Shown in pieces: positions 9,201-18,714 of a stretch of 58,384 bases of DNA; the first letter of the stretch is position 1, and the number at the start of each line of letters is the position of its first letter. Both the position numbers and the translations under genes were made by a program. The notes beneath the pieces were generated by a model. It had not been told where the DNA came from. It did no database searches and was given only the letters and a program-made list of their open reading frames with translations. Source of the stretch: Klebsormidium nitens (lineage: Eukaryota > Streptophyta > Klebsormidiophyceae > Klebsormidiales > Klebsormidiaceae); the NCBI GenBank assembly GCA_000708835.1, contig DF237512.1:1-58384 (forward strand), written 5' to 3'.

Positions 9201-11482
9201 GGGGTGCTGACGTGGACGGCTCAGTTGCTGGTGCTCTTGGCAGAAGCAGTCCGCACCAACGCATTCGGCCGGCTCATGCCGCTGCCCGGAGACGAGGCCC
9301 ATCAGATGCACCTCCTCCTCGCCGGCCCCTTCGGAACTCACGCTCAGCTCGCTCCCTCCCTCACCCCCGCCCAGCAACGGCAGCGCTCCGTCCCACCGCT
9401 CCAACCACTGTCTCGCTCTACTTAGGGCATCCTGCCCAAGAAGTAGCCCCTGTGCAAAATGGACCTGCCCCGCTCGGACGGCCAAGTTCGCAGCGAGAAT
9501 GTGGCTACAGTCGTGCTGCGACGGACAGCCGTCCCTCTTCCCCTGGCAATACCAGGCGCCCTCAACGTTCCGGTGCAGCATCTTGTGCGCTGGACTGACC
9601 CCCCTGGGGCTGCTCCTTGCTGCAAAGAAGCGCCCCGTGGAGTCCGCCCCCACCTGCTCGACCAGCCCCGCTCCCCGTCCCAACTCTCTGGCCGTGGGGA
9701 GGCCCCTCTGCTCCGACCCCGGAGCGCCGAGGGCCGCGAGCACCAACTTATGGACGCAAGGAGCGTCCCTGGCCAGCCGGCCACGATCGCACGAGCAGTT
9801 CGAGTATCCCTGGCTATCCCACCAGCACTCCTCCAGCAGCGCCTTCTCCTCAGTTGCTGGGCTTGCCGAGAGCTTTCGGCCTCGCTCGGTTGTGATCCCA
9901 ATGCGTCATGTAGAGCCGTGGAGGGCCGTGCGCGCAAACGTCTACTCCAGCAGGAACAACTAGGCGGCACGTGCCCTCCAGGACGCCGCTCAGGAAGAGG
10001 CCAGCTTGGGCCGCGATGCCGAGGTGGGCCTCAGGCTGCAGGTGCCAACAAGATCTTTCAGGCACACTTCCTGACCGCTCTCGGAAAACAACCTCACGCC
10101 TTGCTCACAGTCGGAGCTGAACGAGCACCTCAAGATCGCAGCTGGGATCTTACGCATTATCCCGCCTTTCAAGTGGCGGGCCATGAGAAATTCATGAACA
10201 GCATGTAGTCGGTCCTTGTGCTCCCCCTTTTGGCATGGGCGCAGGCCAGGCAATGAGTCCATTGGAATCTGACGGGGCGGGCACAATCGGTGGCAGACGC
10301 TTGCTGCATTGCAAATCATCATAGGTTCTATCAAGAAATTATCTGCACTCACCAGTATCTCGCGCGCGCGGCTGCCGGCTTGCATGCCCCTGTTCAATGC
10401 GCTCTCAGCTGCCGCCTTTTTCGGCTTCTTCCTGCTCACGGTGCTCTCGTTTGAGATCACAACAGCCTCAAGCAGCTCGTCCGTCAGCTCCAGCGTTTGC
10501 TTCCAGCTCCCTGAGGCCTGGCGCTCGAACAGCAGCGCATCTTGCTCGCACAGGCTCACGCTCTCTGCATCGGCGCTGACCTTCAAATCCCCCAANNNNN
10601 NNNNNNNNNNNNNNNNNNNNNNNNNNNNNNNNNNNNNNNNNNNNNNNNNNNNNNNNNNNNNNNNNNNNNNNNNNNNNNNNNNNNNNNNNNNNNNNNNNNN
10701 NNNNNNNNNNNNNNNNNNNNNNNNNNNNNNNNNNNNNNNNNNNNNNNNNNNNNNNNNNNNNNNNNNNNNNNNNNNNNNNNNNNNNNNNNNNNNNNNNNNN
10801 NNNNNNNNNNNNNNNNNNNNNNNNNNNNNNNNNNNNNNNNNNNNNNNNNNNNNNNNNNNNNNNNNNNNNNNNNNNNNNNNNNNNNNNNNNNNNNNNNNNN
10901 NNNNNNNNNNNNNNNNNNNNNNNNNNNNNNNNNNNNNNNNNNNNNNNNNNNNNNNNNNNNNNNNNNNNNNNNNNNNNNNNNNNNNNNNNNNNNNNNNNNN
11001 NNNNNNNNNNNNNNNNNNNNNNNNNNNNNNNNNNNNNNNNNNNNNNNNNNNNNNNNNNNNNNNNNNNNNNNNNNNNNNNNNNNNNNNNNNNNNNNNNNNN
11101 NNNNNNNNNNNNNNNNNNNNNNNNNNNNNNNNNNNNNNNNNNNNNNNNNNNNNNNNNNNNNNNNNNNNNNNNNNNNNNNNNNNNNNNNNNNNNNNNNNGG
11201 CCTCAAGCCTCTCCCATCCGTACCGCCTGTGCCCTTCCAAACCTGCTGCCTGCAAGTGATGCACCTGCCAGAAATCTGCCCTGTCTCCGCCGGTCGGACG
11301 CTCTCCTCGCCTATGTAGTAAAGGCCGCGTCCGATCTGAGCTAAATCCGAAGCCAAGTAGTGCTCAGTGGGGGCTGCCATGGTCGAAAACCCCCAGCATG
11401 CACCAACATGCACGAAGGCTGCCCCTTGTGAACCAACTGGGAGCTCGACTGACACTGCCTCTCCTTCCGGCCTCTCTCTCAT
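6225..11482 (-). CDS. KDZ (Kyakuja-Dileera-Zisupton) type transposase, multi-exon, interrupted by assembly gap
   Basis: This is the transposase of a eukaryotic KDZ DNA transposon. The clearest part is the C-terminal core: GAFVFCCPHRVISGFHFF, KFVVYDNACQLRNYC, then VVDRFHYAKAGAEVHKC and NTSAVESVNSFLKKF. This is the usual order DNACQL, D-R-F/L-H, C, N-T-x-x-x-E-x-x-N. An intron of 126 bases (6523-6648, GT-AG) splits the DRFH box, and splicing restores it exactly. Upstream, around 9744-9800, lies a SWIM-type zinc motif (CSCDRGRLARDAPCVHK, CxC-x9-CxH). A second Cys/His cluster (GCPSQHDCSHI) lies near 9500 and a Cys cluster (CWVSSCGSC) near 9030. Open segments at 8338-9264 and 6649-8279 must join through an intron I could not place. 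The exon near 11190-11482 and the one below 10595 flank a run of Ns. Exon limits other than the last intron are approximate. Frames look intact enough for a recent insertion. Confidence 0.75.
10596..11198. other. Assembly gap (603 Ns)
   Basis: The bases are undetermined. The gap falls in the 5' part of the KDZ transposase gene, so its N-terminal exons are incomplete here. Confidence 0.99.
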
Positions 11483-12082
11483 CCTAAGTATGTCTTGCCT
11501 CTAGACTGGACTGCTGCCCGGGACGGCGGCCCGCCGGAAGGCTCGAAATTCGATGATAACCGCTTCGAAGAGCTCCAGCGGGCCGCCGAGTTCGCTGCAG
11601 GGGGGCTGCTGGCAAATTCCTCTTCGGTACCGTTATCAGTCAGGTGACGCTAAGCCAAAACTCGAGTTTTCAGGACCGTCCGATCGATCGCGAGAACTTA
11701 GGGATTGGTAGGACGCATTCCGGCCGTCCGATAAGGCCGACCTTCATTTGGTTGCCCCAGCCTGCATTGCAATCTGCAGACAAAATGGCCGGTGCAAAGT
11801 CGATGGTCAGCAGATCACCGACTCCGACCAACAAGCTGTGAATTAAGGCTGTGCGGGTTTGGATTGGGAGCTTTCGCATTCCAAAAAGATCTTTGCAGCA
11901 TTTCGTGGTGCTGGTATAACTTGTGAAATGCTGAAGTGTGGTGGAGAAAGAAGCTTGACTTGCGCAACTGACACGCCCACCGACGCGCCACCGCATCGTT
12001 GAGCTTCTGGACACACACCGGACTAGGCTGAAAGGAATCGCATTGCTTTCGAGTCACAGAAGGGGCAACTGAAGTTGGCGGG
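11483..12082. promoter_or_regulatory. Divergent upstream region between KDZ transposase (-) and AMI1-like amidase (+)
   Basis: No convincing gene is present. Short open frames on both strands lack motifs. The region must contain the 5' ends and promoters of both neighbours. It includes a GC-rich stretch near 11515-11600. I see no terminal inverted repeat or target-site duplication that would mark the transposon's left end. Confidence 0.4.
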
Positions 12083-15000
12083 ATGGCTAATGCCAATGGC
12101 GATGCATTCTACCTGAGAGAATCCATTCCCCCCACAAGCACTGGTGAACTGGATAGCCTAACGTTTGCTGTCAAGGATTGGTAAGGTTGCAATGGGACAC
12201 TTGAAAAACGTCTGTTGACAATCCCTTCAGTGAACAAGTCCCCTCCTCTAAGAACATACATTCTCTGCCAAGGTCATTAGAGGCTGCATTTATCTGTTGC
12301 GAAACCAAAATGAAGCCCCTGCAACTCTGCTGCATCTTCTCCGTCTAGCAAGCTTCTGGCACCACTTGGCTGTAGACTGACCCGTGTAATACAGCGTTCT
12401 TTTGATTGCCAGTCTTTTGTCACCCTCAAATGTCAACATATGCCCTTACGACCTTGACTCAGCCTCACTTTCGTAGAAGGTGAGGGCCTGGTCACTTACT
12501 TTCGCAAGCCTGACTGCAGTTCAACCTTTGGATTAACCAGTCAGCACTGAAAAACAGCGCTCGTTTTCCATTTTGCCAGTCTCCTGTCGAAGTCCCTTTC
12601 TGAAACATGCCCTTACAATCTTCACAGCATTGATGTGAAGGGCATGATCACCTACTTCGGCAACCCTGACTGGGGCCGGACTCATGCTGTTCCTCAAGAG
12701 TCCTCCCCAGTGGTCGAAGCACTGCTCGCAGCTGGCGCCAAGTGTGTGGGCAAGACCATCATGTGTGAAATGGCCTCCAGGTGAGGAACTATGCCAAAGC
12801 TAGCAGCTTAAGCTGGTGGTGCCGTGAAAGGTCAACGAGTTCTGTGCGCACTCTGCCTTTGTCCTGCGTAGAGCATGGTCGGGGACAGGTTTCCAATCTC
12901 TAGTATGGATTCGTTGGAGACTCTGTCCAACAGTGTGAAACAGTCGAAAATCTAGTTTCTGAGATGATATGGTAGATGTAGGACCCTGTATCTAACATGA
13001 AAGACTGGCTGCAGGCAGGGACTCTTACTTGAGACTGTGCTTGAAAAACATAGGAAAGCATGTCTGCAAAAGCTGAACTTCAGAAAGCGTCTGCATAAAG
13101 CTTGATTATCAAACTGGGCATTCGGCAGCCACAAGAAGAGTAAGATCGGCCCAGTTGGCGATATTCAATGAGAAATAGTAGAGACTGAATTTTACTTCTC
13201 TCTGCAGCATTCGTGGCGAAAATGAGCACTTTGGCACCCCCACAAACCCCGCAGCGCCTGGGAGGGAACCCGGAGGGTCGTCCAGCGGTTCAGCGGTAGC
13301 TGTGGCGTCAGGAGAAGTGGACTTCGCACTTGGTGAGGCCTCCTCTCTACTCCTTCTTTGACCATTTGCCAGACACTCGTATCATTATTGTGATTCGCCT
13401 GGTTGAGGTCGTGGTTGCAGTATGTTTTCAATCTGGTCATAACGGAAAGGGGTCCTTCTGCAGGGTTTAGAAGCGATCTGGCAGTGAGGTACGGCAGGGA
13501 CCTAATCCTTCTGGTAGCACCTTTTTTGGGGACCATCCGAGGCCGACCTCGAAAGTCATACATATCTTGTTGTGCCATTACCGGATGCTCAACCGTCACT
13601 GCCAACCGTTTGCTGTGCGTCACCCTGTTGTCAGCTTAGTTTCTTCTGAAACTTTGGGCTGTCATAACGCCGTCAGATTGGTCAGATCGTGAAGTTAAGC
13701 CTCTGTACTTTGCACGTTTCAAGATCGTGCAGCCTTTCTTTCTTCTCCACAAAGGAAACGCTCACGCTCAGAATTGGGCCTCGTCCCAGGCACTGACACA
13801 AGCGGAAGCAGCCGCATCCCCCCTGCCTACTGCGGCGTTCTCGGCATTCGGCCAACGCATGGGGCCCTGTCTACTGAACACGTGGCACCGCTGAGCCCTA
13901 GCCTGGACACCGTAGGTGGGCCTGCTTATGATCGCCCGACCTTCTCGTTCTTCCCTGATAAACCTCATTGCTCAGCTTTCAACATGTTGACGGTATACAA
14001 GCCTACGTTTTACTGCAGGTTCTTTCAAACATGGCTGCCTGACCCGAGTTGCAAAAATCGATCCCAAGAATTTGCCCAATGCGCAGAACCTGGGCTCTTC
14101 GGTGACAAAGAGGCTATCCACCGAACGGCCCAGGTTCTGCGCATCAGGCAAAGTTCTTCGATCAGTTCGGATCGGACTCGGGTCAGGCGGCCATGTTTCA
14201 CCGAACCTGCATTCTAAATACGATTACGGATGGCAAATCATCACGCATGCAGCCGCGAGCACAAGGCCTCTTTCACTGAAGCAATCCTGAGCCGCGAGAG
14301 GAAAGTCTTGTTGGTGATATGGCTGCTGTGGGTCCCACGACCGATTGTCGAAAGTACTGAATCAGGGCGAGCAGTCCTTTTGGTCCATGTCCACCCGAAC
14401 GTTTCCTACCTCTCCTCTGAGGTTTGCAGTTATCCGTAATCCTGGTCCAGTGACAGAAGCCGCTCTTTTCGTTGCCCGCCTCAACAAGCACTTCGTATGT
14501 CAATTCCGAAGAATCTGAATCTTCAAGGATTCGAGCGTAGACCTGAGGGCTGGTAAAGTATGCGGAACCAGCAAACCCGTTTACTCTAGGACCGGGCTCA
14601 CCTTCCCCTGCCAACTTTTCTAATCAGACCCCTCTCGCTCCGTCCCGTCAGGCTGGTTTGCGAGGGATCCCCTCGTTTTCGAAAAGGTCGGGCGCGTCCT
14701 CCTTCCGCCGCCCCGGTCCCCGCCCCGCCCCCCCAAGCAGCTGCTCATTCCTAGCGAGGTGTGGGAGCTGTCAGAGGGCGTGCCGAACGCGCGCATCATC
14801 TCGCAGGTCAAGGGCGCGCTGCGGGACACCATCCGAGGTGGGTCTTTGAACGGGTATTTCCTTTGAGGCTCTGCGCTCTGCAAAGTTCTGGGGTTGCGGA
14901 AACTGCTGGGTTACATAAACTGCTGGATTGCGGAGAGTATCTGCCAAACGGGCGGATCAAGGCGCGCTGCAAGACACCATCCGAGGTCCGTCCCCGACCG

Positions 15001-17295
15001 GCCCTTTTTCCGCCTTAAGCTTTGCGATATGTAGACATTCCCGTATACGGAAACTGCTGGGTAGATGGAAGAGAGTCTACTTTCTTTCGTCCAAACAGTC
15101 GGGCCTTTGTCATCAGCACAGAACCTATGCTCGGGAACCTGCTGATCGTCCACTTCACGAAACATCTGATGTACATTATAGCGTGTTCGCTCCAGAAGAA
15201 AAGCCGCCGAACAAATGTCTCACAGTTGTTTCACTTATCTCTTAGCGAACAGGATTGGGCACATCAAGCTAATCGTCCTTCTCACTCTGCTTTTCTTTGC
15301 CGGTCAGCGGAGAAGGTTCGGCAATTCAAGCCCAAGGTCCGTTTTACAGTGTTTTTTGGTTCTCTTGGTGAAAAGGATCCGGCACATCGAGGTGAAACCC
15401 CTTCGTCCTTTTGACCCTGCTTTCTCTTCATTCACTAGCGGACGGAATCCGGTAATAAAACTCATTCACGTCTGCCAAATGTCCGTTTTACAGTGGTTTC
15501 ATTTCCTTCCTAGCGGACAGAATCCGGCACATCAAGCTCCTGCCGGACGTCCGTCTCACATGCTTTTCTCGTTTCCCTAGCGGACAGAATCCGGCACATC
15601 AAGCTGAGCCCCCAGCTCCAGGCGGGCATCCCCTCTTTGGCCTACTTTACCGCACGCCCCTTCTTCCAGGCGTCCACCCCCTTACTCGCGCTCACTGCGG
15701 CCGCTGACACCATCATGTGGTGAGAGCGCAAAGAAAGGCTCTGGAAAAACCGACTATGTCAGGATGATCTTTCTCGTCGCCTTTGTCATGGAGTGGTTAC
15801 TTGATGATGCTTGCCATTTCCCGCGAAGCGAGGATCTGAACATGTTGCGCTCTGCCAGACAATCTGATGCGTGACCTTGGGAGTCTCGCAAGGAGTTCTG
15901 TTTGCGACGAACCCCGGCGACTTCTTTCATCGTCTTTATGCGTCATAAGTCCTGCTGACGATCATACGAGCAATTGCAGGGCCAAGCCAATACATTCGCG
16001 CTCAAGCTCACCGCCGCTCTCGGTTGTGCTGAAGTCTAGACCCGAAGTTTTCCATCCTAACTCTGGCGTCCGCCCCTGATCGCAACCTCTTCCGCAATCT
16101 TTGATCCTGCTGGGTAGATATTTGCTCAGCATAAGAAGTGGATCCAATTATTTCCGCCAACTTATCTGCGGCCTGGAGTTATTAAATAGATATGGGAAGT
16201 GGACTGAAGTGCTTCCCGCTGAGTCTTCTGCGGATTGTGCAGGCTAGAGTTTCTAGATATACACGGGAAGTGGATCGAAGAAACGAAGCCGAAGCTGGGG
16301 AAGGAGCTGACCGGCATTCTTGCCCGAGCTCGGGAGTGGCCGCAGGACGCCCTGCCTCACGCGCGGCAGGCGCAAAAAGAGGCCCAAGCGTTCTTCGACG
16401 AGCTTCTAGAGGTATCGCTCCCAGATTCCAGACCCTAAAATCCCGAGAAGCTGCTGATGTTCAATCCTTGGTCGCTTCAGGCATTGCTCAAAATTTGCGA
16501 GTCCTAAAACTATTACGCCCGTCACCCCAATCCTTACTCGCCAGAAGGGTTCTGTATAGGCAGCCGTCTCCCGAATGCGGAAAAATAAACAACGCACAGC
16601 TTGAACGTCAAATCTAGGATAGATTATCGTTTCCGCAAACATATGATGAAGAGACGTGTTGACTTGCACTAGCATCAAGCGCGTCAGGTACAATGCTGTG
16701 ACGTACTGCACACATCCTCTCCGCGATGACGTCAGCCTCCCGTCACACAGGACGACGCGCTGCTGTGCGTGCCGACCACCGCCGGCCTGCCGCCTGCGGT
16801 GGGCTCCCCGCCGGACGTGCTGGCGCCGTTTGAGGCGCGCGCCGAACCGCTCGTGTCGTTGAGCGCGCTTGCGGGCTTTCCACAGGTGTGAAGACGCGCC
16901 GCTCTTACCTCGCTTACGGCTCTTATCGAATCTCTGAAGTTTGTCTGTGCATTGTTTGGATTAAAAGCAAGGAAAAGGAAGAAACGGTTGGTAAGCGGCA
17001 GGCAATAAATGTTGCTGCGAATTCGACAGAGGGTGCTGCGAAACAACCTGAGGGTTAGTAATCAAGACGGTTCTGCTTTGCAACTACTCCCGCATTCTGA
17101 ATTGCAAGATGGCCGCTGTGCTTAACTGCCCAGCCTCGTGTTGACACTGCATCGTCATGTCGTTAGGTGACACTACCGGCCGGGAAGTCGGACGAAGGCT
17201 GGCCTCTTGCGGTGGGGCTTGCAGCACAGCGGGGTTCGGACTTGTTTCTGTTGGAGGCGGTCACCCTTCTGGCGCAGCGATTAACAGTTTCATGA
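12083..17295 (+). CDS. AMI1: AMI1-like amidase (indole-3-acetamide amidohydrolase type), 419 aa, nine exons
   Basis: Amidase-signature enzyme of the AMI1/TOC64 clade; AMI1 hydrolyses indole-3-acetamide to the auxin IAA in the cytosol. Exons: 12083-12180, 12628-12780, 13208-13332, 13790-13915, 14652-14837, 15581-15719, 16243-16411, 16751-16885, 17167-17295. All introns are GT-AG and phase is kept to a TGA, giving 419 residues (Arabidopsis AMI1 has 425). The Ser-cisSer-Lys triad is visible: Lys31 in FAVKD, Ser108 in GGSSSGS, Ser132 in GTDTSGSSR. The spacing equals Lys36/Ser113/Ser137 of Arabidopsis AMI1. FGNPDWGRTHA and HFGTPTNPAAP are clade hallmarks. The chain stops right after the amidase fold, so the TPR repeats of TOC64 are absent, favouring AMI1. 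Substrate is inferred. Introns 4, 5 and 6 hold a long hairpin and echo copies of exon edges, described separately. Confidence 0.92.
14006..14222. repeat. Long inverted repeat (arms about 100 bp, loop 14 bases) in intron 4 of the amidase gene
   Basis: The left arm (14006-14104) and the reverse complement of the right arm (14119-14222) align over nearly their whole length. The inner 25 bases (TGCGCAGAACCTGGGC core) differ at about two positions, and the outer blocks GACCCGAG, AACATGG and TGCAGGTTC are shared. The loop is 14105-14118. The transcript would fold into a strong hairpin. It could be a fold-back transposon relic, an inverted duplication or a small-RNA precursor. Confidence 0.85.
14941..14987 (+). 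repeat. Echo of the 3' end of amidase exon 5 inside intron 5
   Basis: Bases 14941-14987 resemble the end of exon 5 (14780-14839), including the block GACACCATCCGAGGT that spans the real donor site. The copy lies about 150 bases downstream in the intron and keeps a GAGGT at the position matching the exon end. Short neighbouring copies of AAACTGCTGG (about 14899, 14917, 15051) show that this intron is built from small duplications. Confidence 0.8.
15217..15606 (+). repeat. Degenerate tandem array of about six copies of the acceptor and 5' edge of amidase exon 6
   Basis: Variants of TAGCGGACAGAATCCGGCAC followed by ATCAAGCT occur at about 15243, 15305, 15365, 15436, 15511 and 15580; the last is the true exon 6 edge (exon starts at 15581). 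Spacing is 60-75 bases. The blocks before several copies also match (GTCCGTTTTACAGTG at about 15337 and 15479; GTCTCACA at about 15217 and 15551). The copy at 15511 is identical to the true edge over the acceptor TAG and the next 25 or so bases, so it is a potential alternative acceptor 67 bases upstream, which would change frame. Confidence 0.88.
16112..16280 (+). repeat. Two echo copies before the 5' edge of amidase exon 7
   Basis: The exon 7 edge (16243 onward: GAGTTTCTAGATAT, then GGGAAGTGGATCGAAG) has a close copy at about 16174 (GAGTTATTAAATAGATATGG then GAAGTGGACTGAAG) and a weaker one at about 16115 (TAGATATTTGCTCAG then AAGAAGTGGATCC). A TCTGCGG block precedes both the 16174 copy and the exon. 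Spacing is 60-70 bases, like the array at exon 6. Confidence 0.78.
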
Positions 17296-18714
17296 GAGAC
17301 CTTTTTGGAATCCCGGTTGCTATCGGCGGGCCGTTAGCTGAGCGTGGATGCATCAACTCCGATGCGTATTCTGACATTGTGCGTCAACGACCCAGTCCGG
17401 CTCTGACATTATCTGCTCCGGTCACTGACTCAAGGTGACCTTATTTGGCTGCCATCTAGCTCGTGCCGCCAGACCTTATCCGCAAGTGTGTCGGACTGAG
17501 ACCTTCTGACATTGAACTGTCTTGCTATGTGGACAAGCGGTGTCCGTCCTTGACAGGCGCTGAATGCATCTCATATAAGTGGCAACAGGCGCGTTACCTA
17601 TCGTCATGACCTGAATGCATCACACGTAATACTAGAGTACCACATCAGGCCAACAAAGAGCACTTCTTCATTTTGTCGACGTCCAAATTTACGAACGGGG
17701 AGTGCCTAAGTTGGTGCTTGAAATATTTTAATCTAAGAATGCCCCTTCCAAGAGGATATCAAGGCTGCAATTATGTCGACCTTTCATTACGCTTATAGAA
17801 AGGCGGCCGTCCCTGGGCGTCCGGTAATTCAAGCTTAAGTGGAGGAGCTGTTCATTTCAAGTGCTTTCTGTGATCCTTTTTTACACCCTGAAGTAGTTAT
17901 AATTAGTTATAATTGGAAGGAACATCAACGTCAGGTGAAGCTCGCACGGCGTACTGAGCCCGGCTGCGACTTACCACTCGCACGAGACTCTTAAAGCACG
18001 CATCTGCACGTTGCTCGTAGGAAATTGAGCTCGAAGAGTCTTTGTACTGCCGGTATCAAAGTTAAAACGTCCTACTAGGTACATGTTAGGCATGCTAGCT
18101 TGCGTTGACCACTGCTGCAGGGCAACTTGTACGGAAGCTCAATCCTGATGGCGTACTAATAAAAAGTTCGTTTATTTTATCGACGACCGCAAACGTTGCA
18201 GCTAGCTGATGAGACACATCCGACGGGTAAAGACGAAGGAAGATAATGTCGTCATGCACGTGGCACACTGTGCTAATGATTGGTCCTAGCCCCGGATGAT
18301 CCCCCCGGCCGTACACGCGCGAGCTTGCCACCCCCGACCTGAACTAGCTAGATGAACTCAATTTGGCAGTTGGAGTTGCACGAAGGGAGAACCCCGTGAG
18401 CCAGAGGGACGGGGGATACCTGGACAGAGGCGTCAGCACAGTTGCCAGAATGCATCTGAGTACACCTGAGCAAGACCAGCTGTCAGTGTAGGAGCACTCA
18501 TGGGGAGTGTTACTAGAACGTAGAAGCAGCAAAGGAGAGGAAAAAGACTCAAACAAGACGAACCTTGGTTGAAGGGGATGAAGGAAGAGGAGGAGGAATG
18601 TTGCGCCTGGACTATAAGAGCTGTTATATTCTCATAGACTGGTAGCTAGGTGAAGGGAATTGCAGCTCACACGCCTACTTGTCTTCCCCGACAGTTTCAT
18701 AGCCAGTTCAAGTC
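17296..18714. other. Intergenic region after the amidase gene
   Basis: I see no gene. Small features: two copies of TGAATGCATC (about 17561 and 17613) and a tandem TAGTTATAAT pair (about 17894-17914). The right-hand end should hold the promoter and 5' UTR of the SMP-30-like gene. Confidence 0.5.

Noticed and set aside
15217-15606. CRISPR-like array or classic satellite
   Set aside because: Units are degenerate, vary in spacing, have no unique spacers, and align to an exon edge.
12083-17295. TOC64 (plastid import receptor) as identity of the amidase
   Set aside because: The chain ends right after the amidase fold with no TPR repeats, and the catalytic triad is intact, which fits AMI1 better.
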